A stretch of DNA of 64,000 nucleotides from CF-46 sp042408445 (GCA_042408445.1 JBHORC010000024.1:1-64000); one strand, 5' to 3'. Positions 55,198 through 64,000 are shown, counted from the stretch's first letter. Notes: generated by a model from the letters alone, not told the origin. A program made the numbers and translations.

Positions 55198-55905
55198 GTG
55201 ATCGTCGTCATCGGGAATCCGCGCGGCAGGTCCGGACCGGAGGGGATCGTGGCAGTCGGTGCTGCCGTGGCCGTCGCTCGGGCGGCGGCCCTCGCCGGCG
55301 GCGTGGTCCAGCTCGTCGGCAAGGTGGGCGACGGGCGTGACGGCGACGCGATCCTCCTGTCCGTCGCGTCGAGCGGCGTCGGTCACATCGCGATGCTCCG
55401 CGATGGATCGCCCGTGGATCTCGAGATGGCAGCGGCGCCGGCAGGCGGCGCCGGTGACGACGACGCCGGCCGCGATGATGGCGCCGCGGACTCGATCCTC
55501 GATCGGGACGGGCCGGACAACGAGGGCAGCGGACGGGAGGCGGCCGAGGCGAGCGCTCCGGCGCTGGACGCCGGTGATCTCTCGCTCGCGCTCCGCTATC
55601 TGCCGGACTACCGCGTCGTCGTGATCGCGACACCGCTCGAGGCATCAGCCGAGACGGCCGTCGTCGAGGCCGCGCGCTGGGCAGGCGCAGCGATGATCGT
55701 CGTGTCCGCGAACGGAACGCCGCCGCCGACGGACGTGCCCGAGGATGCGACGGTCTTCGAGGCGCCGCCACACGACGAGGACGCCGCGTTCGCGGCCATG
55801 GTCGGCCGTTACGCGGCCGCCCTGGACGCCGGGCTCGCGCCGGCAGACGCGTTCCGGAATGCCTCGGCCAGCGCCGGCGCCTCGAGGAGTCCGCGCGACA
55901 GCTGA
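55198..55905 (+). CDS. degenerate PfkB/ribokinase-like protein
   Basis: A 235-residue protein whose N-terminal 70 residues match the sugar-binding half of ribokinases (AARAAALAGGVVQLVGKVGD then LLSVASSGVGHIAML). A Gly/Asp-rich insertion of about 55 residues follows. It then returns to LALRYLPDYRVVVIATPLEA and AAMIVVSANG. The C-terminal catalytic GAGD motif and ATP site are absent. The protein stops about 70 residues short of a full kinase, although the final DAFRNASASAGAS echoes the family's last helix. It is probably a non-kinase derivative or a gene in decay. Confidence 0.7.
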   Translation: MIVVIGNPRGRSGPEGIVAVGAAVAVARAAALAGGVVQLVGKVGDGRDGDAILLSVASSGVGHIAMLRDGSPVDLEMAAAPAGGAGDDDAGRDDGAADSILDRDGPDNEGSGREAAEASAPALDAGDLSLALRYLPDYRVVVIATPLEASAETAVVEAARWAGAAMIVVSANGTPPPTDVPEDATVFEAPPHDEDAAFAAMVGRYAAALDAGLAPADAFRNASASAGASRSPRDS

Positions 55906-55965
55906 GCCCGGCAAGGAGCCGCGCGCCGGTCACGGCGACGCGACATCCGGCGCGACCGGCCCGGG

Positions 55966-56703
55966 TCAGTCGAGCAGGCCGAGCGAGGGTGCTGGCGCTG
56001 CGCGAGCCCGCGGCTCGTCGCGGACGTCGGCGAGATCGATCGGCTCGATCAGCTCCGGTCCGTTGTTCCGGACGTTGTTCACGAGATCGCGGACGGGCTG
56101 GATCCTGAGCGCCACCTCATCGGACGGCTCGAACAGCCCCTGGAGCTCGCCGACGTCGGTCAGCTCCGGATCGAGCCACCGGTCCCATGCATCGTCGGGC
56201 ACGACGACCGGCATCCGGTCGTGGAGGCCGGCCATCTGCTGGTTCGGGCCCGTCGTGACGATCGTGAACGTCCGAACGACGGCGTCCTGGATCGGGTCGC
56301 GCCAGCCCGACCACAACCCGGCGAGCACCAGCGGCCGCCCATCGGCCCGGCCGATCGTGAACGGCTGCCGCCTGGCGCCGATCCGCTGCCACTCGTAGAA
56401 GGCGTCCACGGGCACGAGGCAGCGCTTTCGGCGAAGCGGATCCGCGAAGGCGGGCGACGTGGCGACCGTCTCGCTTCGGGCGTTGAACATCCGGGACGCG
56501 ACCTTCGCGGAATGGACCCAGTGCGGAATCAGACCCCAGCGGTAGGCCACGATTGCGCGCCGCTCCTCGCGTTGGACCACCACGAGCGCCTCGTCGGTGG
56601 GAGCGACGTTCCAGCTCGGTCCGGGCTCGTCGGCCAACGGCTCGGCCGCGAAGATCTCGGCGAGCTCGGAGGCGGGTCGTTGCTGGCTGAACCGGCCGCA
56701 CAT
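55966..56703 (-). CDS. SRAP-domain abasic-site DNA-crosslink protein (YedK/HMCES family)
   Basis: A 245-residue protein of the SOS-response-associated peptidase family. It forms a thiazolidine link to abasic sites in single-stranded DNA. MCGRFSQ puts the catalytic Cys at position 2. NVAPTDEALVV, FNARSETVATSPAF, PVDAFYEW (catalytic Glu) and GLHDRMPVVV (catalytic His) are all present. A TAGACT box on the minus strand lies 8 nt before the ATG. It stands alone. Confidence 0.95.
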   Translation of the reverse strand: MCGRFSQQRPASELAEIFAAEPLADEPGPSWNVAPTDEALVVVQREERRAIVAYRWGLIPHWVHSAKVASRMFNARSETVATSPAFADPLRRKRCLVPVDAFYEWQRIGARRQPFTIGRADGRPLVLAGLWSGWRDPIQDAVVRTFTIVTTGPNQQMAGLHDRMPVVVPDDAWDRWLDPELTDVGELQGLFEPSDEVALRIQPVRDLVNNVRNNGPELIEPIDLADVRDEPRARAAPAPSLGLLD

Positions 56704-56842
56704 CGTCGGCAAGTCTAGGACGGGCGCGGGCGGACCGACCGCGGCGGCGCCCGAACGACCGTCGGGACGAGCCCTGAAGGGCCAGCCAACCCCCGGACCA
56801 ACGGCCCTCCCGGACGGATGGCCGTCCTGTATCGTCGCGGCG

Positions 56843-58057
56843 ATGGATCGACCCGAGGGTGGCCCGGCGGCGGTCAACCGTCACGCGACCGGACCGCTGT
56901 CCCGGGAGTCGGCTGCGGCGCTCCTCCAGCAGGGGGCCGCGCTCCTCGAGGCGGGAGACTTTCCGGAGGCGCTTGCGACGTACCAGCGCGTCGTTGGCTT
57001 CGACGACGTCGAGGTCACCGCCGCCGGACTGCTCGGCGTCGCCCAGGCGCGCTACCGGATGGACGACGAGGATTCAGCGCTCCGGACGTGGGAGGCGATC
57101 CTCGACCTGCCGGAGACGGCGGCGACGTACCACGCCTGGCGAAACGTTGCGGCGGCGCGGGTCCGGGACGGCGACCTCTCGGGTGCGATCGCGGCCTACC
57201 GCGAGGCGGATCGGCGCGCGCCGGCCGAGGACAAGCGCGAGATCGCCAACCGCCTCGGATGGCTCGCGAAGGAGACGGGAAACGTCCGGGCGTCGCGGCG
57301 CTACTTCGCCCGCGGTCGCGGCACGTACCTCCCGATCGCGACCTACCTGATCCTCGGGATCACGATCGCGGTCTCGCTCGCGGCCGTGTTCGCGTCGGAT
57401 GCCGGCGGCCTCTACAGCCTCCTCGAGCTCAACAAGCCGGCGGTCGCCCGCGGCGAGGTCTGGCGGCTCGTCACGGTCACCCTGCTGCACGGCGACCCGG
57501 ATCCGGACTTCTTTCCGTTCACCCTGCTCCATCTCGGGCTGAACATGTACGCGCTGTATCTGGTCGGCCCGATCGTGGAACGGCTGTACGGTTCCTCGCG
57601 CCTCGTCGCCTTCTATCTGATCGCCGCGATCGGGGGGTCGCTCGCCACGTTCGCATTCGGGAGCGCACCGCTGGGAACCGGCGCCTCGGGGGCGATCTTC
57701 GGCCTGTTCGGGACGGTGTTCGCCGCGACTCGCCTCCATCTGCCGATGCTCGATGCCCGGAGCCGGCGGATGGCCAGCCAGGTCGGGTCGCTGATCGTCC
57801 TGAACATCATCATCGGGTTCTCGCAGGGCTTCGTCGACAACGTCGCCCACATCGGCGGCCTCGTCACCGGAGCCGCGCTCGCGGTCGCGTTCCTGCCGGG
57901 CAAGGTCCCGACGCTGCGGTCGATGTGGCAGCCCGGAGCCGACGGAACCGTGGCCGGCGGGGGGTTCCTCACGAGCCCGATCGGTCGCCTCGTGACCCTG
58001 CTCGTCCTCGTCGGCCTGATGGCGATCCTGTTCGTGATCGGCTCCGGGAAGTGGTAG
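56843..58057 (+). CDS. rhomboid protease with N-terminal TPR-like repeats
   Basis: A 404-residue protein. Residues 20-150 form tetratricopeptide-like helices (ALLEAGDFPEALATYQRVVG and AAARVRDGDLSGAIAAYREA). Residues 165-400 form a rhomboid with six or seven membrane helices: LLHLGLNMYALYLVG, the catalytic Ser in GTGASGAIFGLFG and the catalytic His in VDNVAHIGGLVTG. It cleaves membrane-spanning substrates; the TPR part probably recruits them on the cytoplasmic side. A TATCGT box precedes the ATG, with no ribosome site. Confidence 0.93.
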   Translation: MDRPEGGPAAVNRHATGPLSRESAAALLQQGAALLEAGDFPEALATYQRVVGFDDVEVTAAGLLGVAQARYRMDDEDSALRTWEAILDLPETAATYHAWRNVAAARVRDGDLSGAIAAYREADRRAPAEDKREIANRLGWLAKETGNVRASRRYFARGRGTYLPIATYLILGITIAVSLAAVFASDAGGLYSLLELNKPAVARGEVWRLVTVTLLHGDPDPDFFPFTLLHLGLNMYALYLVGPIVERLYGSSRLVAFYLIAAIGGSLATFAFGSAPLGTGASGAIFGLFGTVFAATRLHLPMLDARSRRMASQVGSLIVLNIIIGFSQGFVDNVAHIGGLVTGAALAVAFLPGKVPTLRSMWQPGADGTVAGGGFLTSPIGRLVTLLVLVGLMAILFVIGSGKW

Positions 58058-58064
58058 CCGCGCC

Positions 58065-58622
58065 TCATTCGCTCGGCCAGCGCTCCTCGAAGACGACCTG
58101 ATCCCGCGGCAGCCGGGCAGCACCCGGAGCCGACTTCGGGGCGCGAGCGGCCTCAGTCGGGTGTCCGAGCTGGACGATCGTCCGGACCATCCAGTCGTCG
58201 GGGATCCCGAGGAGCTGGGAGACCGCGGCCCGGACGTCAGTGCGGATCCAGCTGATCCCGGCACCGATCGCCAGCATCGACGCGGCGACGAGCAGGCGCT
58301 CGGCCGCACGGCCTTCGTCGTAGGCATGCGAGATGGCCGCGGCCGGATCCGACGGCAGGGCGATCGCGATCGCCGCGGTCGCCGTGGCGAGGCCGCGCGT
58401 CTGGGGCAGGCCGGCGTGGCGGATCGCGTCGAGCGTGGACCGCTCGGTCAGCACGAGGAAGCGCCACGGTTGGCGGTTTTCGCTGCTCCCCGTCCAGCGC
58501 GCCACGTCGACGAGCGCATCGATCGTCGCCCGGTCGAGCGGCGTCTGATCGAACTCGCGAACCTGGCGCGTCCGACGGAGCGGCCGCAGGATCTCGTCCG
58601 GGGTCGGTGGGGTGGCGGTCAT
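58065..58622 (-). CDS. nitroreductase-family protein
   Basis: A 185-residue FMN-dependent oxidoreductase: RRTRQVREFDQTPLDRATID, SSENRQPWRFLVLTE (cofactor loop) and GIPDDWMVRTIVQLGHP near the C-terminus. AAGGAGG lies about 9 nt before the ATG. It converges on the rhomboid gene with 7 bp between stops. Substrate unknown; F420- or FMN-linked nitro- or quinone-reduction is usual. Confidence 0.88.
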   Translation of the reverse strand: MTATPPTPDEILRPLRRTRQVREFDQTPLDRATIDALVDVARWTGSSENRQPWRFLVLTERSTLDAIRHAGLPQTRGLATATAAIAIALPSDPAAAISHAYDEGRAAERLLVAASMLAIGAGISWIRTDVRAAVSQLLGIPDDWMVRTIVQLGHPTEAARAPKSAPGAARLPRDQVVFEERWPSE

Positions 58623-58753
58623 TCGGGTCCCGGTCCTCCTTCGGAATGAGCCCCATCATCCATCGAACGGGCGAGGGCCGCCGACGACGGCCGCGCGGCT
58701 CGGTTCGCGGCGCGGCCCGTGCGCTAGCATCTGCGCTTCCCACCGGAGGCTCC

Positions 58754-59647
58754 ATGTTCTCGACCCTGCTCGGTCCGTTGCCGCCCGTCAGCCACGGCGA
58801 TCGCGAGCCGGAGCACGAGATCCGCGACAACGTCGCCGACCTCGAGGCGACGGGGCTCGAGCTCCTCTCCAGCGGTCGCCCGGCAGCGCGACCGGACGCC
58901 GACCCGGCAACGGTCGTTGCCGAGTGGCAAACCGCGACCGAGGGGACGGTTCATCCCGTCAAGCAGGCGATCCTCGGTCCCTTCTCCGCGACCCGGAACG
59001 GCTCGGCCGCCGACACGCGACGGACCGCCGGCGATCTCCGCCGGCTGATCGACGCGCTCGCCGACGCGGGTTGCGGCTTCGTCGAGATCGAGGAGCCGGA
59101 CGCGCTCGAGATCGCCTTCGTCGCGAGCGAGCGACGCCGGTTCCACGACGCCCACCGCGCGCTCACCGACGAGCTGCCCGCGATCCATTGCTCCCTCGCG
59201 ATGACCGGCGGGAACCTGGACGCAGCGGGCGGTGACACGTTCTTCGATCTCCCGTACGCCAGCTACGCCTTCGACTTGATCGCCGGTCCGGACAACTGGC
59301 GGCTGATCGCGACGGCGCCGGCGGAACGCGGGATCGTGTGCGGCGCGCTCGACCCGGCGCCGCGTGGCGATGAGACGCGGGAGCTCCTCGTGTGGGCGGC
59401 CCACTACGCTGCGTCGACCGCCGGCCGCGGCCCGGATCGCATCGGGCTCGCCAATGCCCCGTCGCTCGCCGGCCTGCCACGTGACGTGGCGCTCCGGAAG
59501 TTGACTCGCGTCGCCGAGGCCGCGCGCATTGCGGCGGTCGAGTCGCCGACGGAGATGGCGTCCCTCCTGGACGCGCGGGCGTTCGGTGGCCGTCGCGATC
59601 GACCGGGCGCCGTTCGCCTGAGCGGCCCGGACGACAGCGACGCGTAA
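58754..59647 (+). CDS. MetE/UROD-fold-like protein, short
   Basis: A 297-residue protein with the TIM-barrel pattern of cobalamin-independent methionine synthase-type proteins. It starts FSTLLGPLPP, has VKQAILGPFSATRNGSA, the GCGFVEIEEPDALEI strand, HCSLAMTGGN and a C-terminal DRIGLANAPSLAGLPRDVAL segment. It is shorter than MetE (catalytic half ~350), and the zinc Cys/His set is not evident, apart from the single His in IHCSL. GGAGG precedes the ATG. Function unknown. Confidence 0.7.
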   Translation: MFSTLLGPLPPVSHGDREPEHEIRDNVADLEATGLELLSSGRPAARPDADPATVVAEWQTATEGTVHPVKQAILGPFSATRNGSAADTRRTAGDLRRLIDALADAGCGFVEIEEPDALEIAFVASERRRFHDAHRALTDELPAIHCSLAMTGGNLDAAGGDTFFDLPYASYAFDLIAGPDNWRLIATAPAERGIVCGALDPAPRGDETRELLVWAAHYAASTAGRGPDRIGLANAPSLAGLPRDVALRKLTRVAEAARIAAVESPTEMASLLDARAFGGRRDRPGAVRLSGPDDSDA

Positions 59648-59672
59648 ACGAGGGGCCTCAGCGACGACGGCT

Positions 59673-59706
59673 GGCGCGAACGGTCGAACGCTCGCTCGTT
59701 CGCGCC
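59673..59706. terminator. 10-bp hairpin between convergent genes
   Basis: GGCGCGAACG (59673-59682) pairs with CGTTCGCGCC (59697-59706). It lies between the MetE-like and beta-propeller genes, without a T-run. Confidence 0.45.
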
Positions 59707-59723
59707 CTGCCGCTCGGCTCCGC

Positions 59724-61010
59724 CTAGGGCGCCAACCGCTGGAAGCTGCCGGCGGCGTAGATATCGCCCGGTGCGGCAACAGACCGTTGTGGGTGCGAAT
59801 CGTCGACCGAGATCACGGCGACGTGCAGCCCGTCTCCGCTGTATGCGAGGAGATCCTTGTCGTCCGGCGACCACATCATCGGGGTGCCGGTGATGTCGGT
59901 CGCGAACAGCTTTCGGCGTCCGGAGCCGTCGGCGTTCATCACCCAGGCGTTGACCTGCGGATGGTCCGGGGACTTGCCGGAGTCGATCTCGCTGTACGCG
60001 ATCCGCGTTCCGTCGTTGGACCAGACCGGGAAGAACTCATCGTCGTCAGTCCGCGTCAGCTTGGTCGGCTCGCTCGTGTCGAGGCCGAAGACCACGATGT
60101 CGTGATTGGAGGCGCCGTCGCTCGTGAACGTCGCGATGTGCCTGCCGTCCGGCGACCAGACGGGCGAGTCCAGATCGCCGTACGGAGCTCCGACGAGACG
60201 CGCGGGACCACCGGCAGCCGGGACGACGAAGACGGCGCGGTGCACCGCGTCGAGCGCGCTCGAGAAGGCGATCAGGTCGCCCGTCGGCGCCCACTGCGGG
60301 TGCGTCGCGTCGATCGCGGGATCCGTGATCGGGCTGGTGGTCCCGCGGTCGAGGTCGGCAACGCCGAGGTGCGACCCTTCGGACGCCTTCTCGACGTAGA
60401 CGAGGCGCCGACCGTCCGGCGCCCACGACATCGTCGGGTCGTTGAGATCCGGCGCGGTGGCGATCGTCGTGAGGTGGGAACCGTCCGCGGCGATCACCTG
60501 GACGGCGTACGGGCCGTGGCAATCGGCGGGCGTCGGGACGTTCGAGAAGTGGCAGTCGTTCGCCGACCAGAACGCGATCCGAGTGCCGTCGAGCGAGAAC
60601 GTTGGGGCGATGTCGGCGCGTGACCCGGTCGTCAGCGCACGTTCGCCGGTGCCGTCCGGGTTGGCCACATAGATGTCGCCACCCGCGTCGAACGTCACGA
60701 GGCCGGTCCTGGCCGGGCCGAACGGAGCCGGCAGTCGCTGCCGACCCAGGTAGCTGGAAGCGAGCAGGCCGATGGCCAGGACGAGGAGAAGCACGACCAG
60801 GCCCCACGCGACGCGGGGCACCGCGAGAAGGGGTCGCCTGACGATGGAGAGTTGCACAGGAAGCCACCTTTCGAGGGAGGCCCAGGCGTGCCGCTGCCGC
60901 GTTCGTCTCGTGCGATCGAGGAGCTCGTCGAAGTAGTCCGGCGTGCTCGGCTCGCCGACTTCCTCGAGCCAATCGGTGAGGCGGCGATCGAAGTCGAACG
61001 GCGCCGTCAT
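59724..61010 (-). CDS. membrane-anchored TolB-like beta-propeller protein, anti-sigma candidate
   Basis: A 428-residue protein with a cytoplasmic N-domain (~60 residues, FDFDRRLTDWLEEVGEPSTP and DYFDELLDRTRR), one membrane helix (VAWGLVVLLLVLAIGLLASS) and a PD40/TolB-type beta-propeller outside. The propeller is marked by repeated units such as SPDGRHIATFTS, APDGRRLVYVEK and SNDGTRIAYSE. It is coupled by ATGA to the ECF sigma gene. The N-domain probably binds the sigma factor and the propeller senses an external signal. That role is inferred. Confidence 0.85.
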   Translation of the reverse strand: MTAPFDFDRRLTDWLEEVGEPSTPDYFDELLDRTRRTRQRHAWASLERWLPVQLSIVRRPLLAVPRVAWGLVVLLLVLAIGLLASSYLGRQRLPAPFGPARTGLVTFDAGGDIYVANPDGTGERALTTGSRADIAPTFSLDGTRIAFWSANDCHFSNVPTPADCHGPYAVQVIAADGSHLTTIATAPDLNDPTMSWAPDGRRLVYVEKASEGSHLGVADLDRGTTSPITDPAIDATHPQWAPTGDLIAFSSALDAVHRAVFVVPAAGGPARLVGAPYGDLDSPVWSPDGRHIATFTSDGASNHDIVVFGLDTSEPTKLTRTDDDEFFPVWSNDGTRIAYSEIDSGKSPDHPQVNAWVMNADGSGRRKLFATDITGTPMMWSPDDKDLLAYSGDGLHVAVISVDDSHPQRSVAAPGDIYAAGSFQRLAP

Positions 61011-61576
61011 GCTCGTCGACCCTCTGGCGCGACCGACAGCCGGGAATCGGCGTCGACCGCTCCGCGAAGCGCCCGGATCGCCCGGTGCAGCCGTGACTTG
61101 GCCGTCCCGAGCGGGACGCCCAGGAGGTCAGCTGCGTCGGACAGCGGATAGCCCAGGTAGTAGTGGAGGACGACGATCGCCCGCTGCTCGGGCTCGAGGC
61201 GGCGGAATCCGCGCTCGATCTCGTCGCGGTCGGCGAGCGAGCCAGCGGCGTCGATCGTCGTGGGGTGGTCGCTGGGAACGAGCTCGACCTCGACCGGCCG
61301 ACGTCGGCCACGACGCGCCTCATTCAGGCAGGCATGCACGACGAGACGTCGCAGCCACGCGTCGAACCGATCGGGATCGCGCAGGGTGGGCAGGTCCCGC
61401 CAGGCACGGACGAAGGCCTCCTGGACGGCGTCCTTCGCCCGCTCGGGATCGTGCAGGATCAGTCGGGCAGCCGCGTCCAGTCGACCGATGGTGGCGCCTG
61501 CCAGGATCGCGAAGGCGTCATGATCGCCCTGCTGCGCCCGCTCCACCAGATCGCGCTGCACGTTGCTCCTCGGCAT
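61007..61576 (-). CDS. ECF RNA polymerase sigma factor
   Basis: A 189-residue ECF sigma: region 2 DLVERAQQGDHDAFAILAGA, AKDAVQEAFVRAWRDLPTLR and DAWLRRLVVHACLNEARR; region 4 LEPEQRAIVVLHYYLGYPLS and LGVPLGTAKSRLHRAIRALR. Its stop overlaps the start of the beta-propeller membrane partner. It is divergent from the class III aminotransferase gene, with 213 bp between. Confidence 0.93.
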   Translation of the reverse strand: MPRSNVQRDLVERAQQGDHDAFAILAGATIGRLDAAARLILHDPERAKDAVQEAFVRAWRDLPTLRDPDRFDAWLRRLVVHACLNEARRGRRRPVEVELVPSDHPTTIDAAGSLADRDEIERGFRRLEPEQRAIVVLHYYLGYPLSDAADLLGVPLGTAKSRLHRAIRALRGAVDADSRLSVAPEGRRA

Positions 61577-61789
61577 ACGGCTCGCGTGGCCACCGTGACC
61601 GCGCTCGAACGGTATGGCACCGGTCGCGTTCGAGCGGTTCCCAAATCGATCGCGGCCTCACGAGCGCCGCAGTCCGTTTGACGGATCCGGCGGGCGGATC
61701 GGACAGGTCGCCGGGATCCGACCGCGGTCGAGCGGGTGGCGAAGGTACGCTACCGGCTCTGCTGCGTTCTTCATGAGGTCCGCCCCACT

Positions 61790-63049
61790 GTGAACACCAG
61801 GTTCTGGCACGGGTTCGCCGACATGCATGTCGTCGCCGACGCCGAGGTCGTCATGCGATCCGGCGAGGGTGTCTGGCTGGAGGACATCAACGGCCGGCGC
61901 TACATCGATGCCACCGCGGCCCTCTGGTACTGCAACGTCGGCTACGGTCGGCGCGAGATCGCCACGGCCGTCGCGGACCAGCTCGTTCGGCTGCCCGCCT
62001 ACAACCCGTTCGGCGCCTACACCTCCGAGCCGACGATCGCCCTCGCCGAGCGGCTCGCGGACCTCGCCCCGTTCCCGAACGCGGTGGTCTTCCTCGGCTC
62101 GGGCGGCTCGGATGCCGTCGACACCGCCGCGAAGCTCGTCCGCCGCTACTGGGACGTGATGGGCCGGCCGGAGAAGCGGATCGTCGTGTCGCGCGAGTTC
62201 GGCTATCACGGGATGCACGGCTGGGGAACGTCGCTCGTCGGGATCGGGACGATGAAGACGGGCTACGGCGGCAGCTTCATCGACGAGGTGATCAACGTCG
62301 GGACGATGGACGTCGAGACGCTCGGCGCCCTGTTCGACGAGCGATCCGACGAGATCGCCGCGTTCATCGGCGAGCCGGTCGTCGGGGCGGGTGGCGTCAT
62401 CCCGCCGGAGCCGCATTACTGGCCGGAGGTCTCGCGCCTCTGCCGGGAGCACGACATCCTGCTGATCGCCGACGAGGTGATCACGGGCTTCGGCCGGACG
62501 GGCCACCGCTGGGCGACGGACCGCTACGCCATCGAGCCGGATCTGATCACGTTCGCGAAGGGCGTCACGTCCGGGTACGTGCCGCTCGGCGGCGTGCTGG
62601 TGGGGGAGCGGGTCCGGGCGCCGTTCTGGGACGAGGACGTGGCGGGTGCCGTCTTCCGCCACGGCTACACCTACTCGGGCCACGCCGGTGCCGCCGCAGC
62701 GGCGATGGCGAACCTCGACATCATCGAGAAGGAAGGGCTCGTCGGCCGGGTCGCCGAGCTGGAGCCGATCCTGGACGCGGCCGTCCGCCGGCTCGAGTCA
62801 TCGCCGGCGGTCGGCGAGGTCCGGACCGTCGGCCTGACCGCGGCCGTCGCCTTCGAGCCGGAGCTGCTCGCCTCGGATCCGGGCGTGCCGGAGCGCGCCG
62901 TCGCCGCGGCGCTGGAGCACGGGGTCGCGACGCGGGTGCTCCGCGGCCATGCCCTCCAGATCTCGCCGCCGTTCGTGATCTCCGAGTCGGAGATCGACGT
63001 GATGGTGGACGGCCTCGCGGCGGCGATCGAGGACGTCGCCGGGCATTGA
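61790..63049 (+). CDS. class III PLP-dependent aminotransferase
   Basis: A 419-residue omega-aminotransferase-type enzyme. It has GEGVWLEDINGRRYIDATAA, NVGYGRREIATAV, FLGSGGSDAVDTAAKLVRRY, FIGEPVVGAGGVIPP, LLIADEVITGFGRTGHRW (PLP Asp) and LITFAKGVTSGYVPLGG (PLP Lys). It transfers an amino group from an omega-amine or beta-amino acid to pyruvate or oxoglutarate. I chose the GTG at 61790 (GAGGTCC upstream); a GTG at 61736 would add 18 atypical residues. It lies just upstream of the CoxS/CoxL-type genes. Confidence 0.93.
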   Translation: MNTRFWHGFADMHVVADAEVVMRSGEGVWLEDINGRRYIDATAALWYCNVGYGRREIATAVADQLVRLPAYNPFGAYTSEPTIALAERLADLAPFPNAVVFLGSGGSDAVDTAAKLVRRYWDVMGRPEKRIVVSREFGYHGMHGWGTSLVGIGTMKTGYGGSFIDEVINVGTMDVETLGALFDERSDEIAAFIGEPVVGAGGVIPPEPHYWPEVSRLCREHDILLIADEVITGFGRTGHRWATDRYAIEPDLITFAKGVTSGYVPLGGVLVGERVRAPFWDEDVAGAVFRHGYTYSGHAGAAAAAMANLDIIEKEGLVGRVAELEPILDAAVRRLESSPAVGEVRTVGLTAAVAFEPELLASDPGVPERAVAAALEHGVATRVLRGHALQISPPFVISESEIDVMVDGLAAAIEDVAGH

Positions 63050-63067
63050 CCGCGTTGCGAAACGCGG
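63050..63067 (+). terminator. small hairpin after the aminotransferase
   Basis: CCGCGTT-GCGA-AACGCGG, a perfect 7-bp stem right after the stop codon; no T-run. Confidence 0.35.
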
Positions 63068-63181
63068 TTGCAGCGGCGCCCCGAACGGCGCAGCATTCCG
63101 TCATTCTCGGACGCGCCGCCGCTGGTCGAGGCACCCCGTCGGCCTGACCGCCGATTCTGGTTCTGGAAGGAGGCTCGAGAC

Positions 63182-63715
<534 letters not shown>

Positions 63716-63738
63716 GCCGAGAGCCAGAGGAGCTAGCG

Positions 63739-64000
63739 ATGGCAACCGACGTCCAGGACGTCCTCGGCGCACCGGTCAAGCGGGTCGAGGATCCAAGGTT
63801 CATCACCGGCCAGGGCCGCTATCTCGACGACATCAAGCTCACCGGGATGACCCATCTGGCCATCCTCCGCAGCCCGTACGCCCACGCCAACATCCGCTCG
63901 GTCGACACGTCGGCGGCGAAGACGATGCCGGGCGTGCTAGCGGTGATCGTCGGCGCGGACATCCCGTACAACCCGCTGCCGATGGCCTGGCCGGCCGGCG
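63739..64000 (+). CDS. CoxL-type molybdopterin large subunit (start only)
   Basis: The first 87 residues of a xanthine-dehydrogenase/CO-dehydrogenase large subunit: VLGAPVKRVEDPRFITGQGR and YLDDIKLTGMTHLAILRSPY, then AHANIRSVDTSAAKTMPGVL. AGAGGAG lies upstream of the ATG at 63739. The frame is open to the window end. The active-site loop that separates form I CoxL (AYRCSFR) from other hydroxylases lies beyond the window, so CO oxidation cannot be claimed. Confidence 0.93.
   Translation, partial: MATDVQDVLGAPVKRVEDPRFITGQGRYLDDIKLTGMTHLAILRSPYAHANIRSVDTSAAKTMPGVLAVIVGADIPYNPLPMAWPAG

Overview
The window is about 70% GC, uses many GTG and a few TTG starts, and packs genes tightly with repeated 4-base stop/start overlaps (ATGA, GTGA). 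The gene mix is a split B12-dependent acyl-CoA mutase with MeaB, acyl-CoA catabolism, four ECF sigma factors, paired M16 peptidases, a CO-dehydrogenase-type molybdoenzyme and many small orphan genes. It looks like a chromosome segment from a free-living, aerobic, high-GC bacterium. I favour an uncultured Chloroflexota lineage of the Limnocylindria/Ellin6529 type over Actinomycetota, but this is an inference from gene style and not a proven placement. No phage, insertion sequence or CRISPR array is visible.

Layout. 1-3.1 kb: a DMT-family permease (cut by the window edge), then an ECF sigma factor translationally coupled to an O6-alkylguanine-DNA alkyltransferase that carries an Ada methylphosphotriester domain at its C-terminus, and a small membrane protein. 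3.1-11.5 kb: a cupredoxin lipoprotein, two GNAT acetyltransferases, a DUF4032-type kinase-like protein, an ABC-2 exporter, a nitroreductase, a hydrolase and a J-domain protein. 11.9-18.1 kb: a DAO-type oxidoreductase divergent from a lipoprotein, the large subunit of an acyl-CoA mutase, a DinB-like protein, and an ArsR-thioredoxin operon. 18.2-26.2 kb: membrane and lipoproteins, threonine dehydratase-like enzyme, minimal zincin, alpha/beta hydrolase, histone-deacetylase-like amidohydrolase, folE, a relic of an ABC-2 permease, and a ScyD/ScyE-like beta-propeller. 26.4-30.1 kb: an acyl-CoA operon (B12 subunit, MeaB, 3-hydroxyacyl-CoA dehydrogenase, acyl-CoA dehydrogenase). 30.3-38.7 kb: a frameshifted XRE/nuclease-fold gene, an ECF sigma with a membrane beta-propeller partner, aldehyde dehydrogenase, a GNAT-YjbR-methyltransferase cluster and an MMPL transporter. 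38.8-40.4 kb: small orphan genes around tRNA-Lys(CTT). 40.6-45.5 kb: carA-carB behind an elaborate leader. 45.5-50 kb: HAD hydrolase, CopC and a membrane partner, and an ArsR regulator with two matching operators. 50.1-55.1 kb: paired M16 peptidases and a sigma/anti-sigma pair. 55.2-61.6 kb: degenerate PfkB-like protein, HMCES/YedK, TPR-rhomboid, nitroreductase, MetE-like protein and another sigma/beta-propeller pair. 61.8-64 kb: class III aminotransferase and the start of a CoxS/CoxL-type operon that continues beyond the window.

Most notable signals. (1) The carAB leader contains two tandem PyrR-type boxes, the second directly abutting a strong Shine-Dalgarno. A 20-codon, arginine-rich reading frame follows; an intrinsic terminator lies inside it and its stop codon overlaps the carA start. 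This looks like dual pyrimidine and arginine control of carbamoyl-phosphate synthesis. (2) The ECF sigma is coupled to a domain-swapped Ada-like protein that lacks the usual AraC output domain, a candidate sigma-driven adaptive response. (3) A TANNNT -10 box recurs at a fixed distance that places the transcription start on the start codon, implying widespread leaderless transcription. Two divergent gene pairs have only 19 bp between their start codons.
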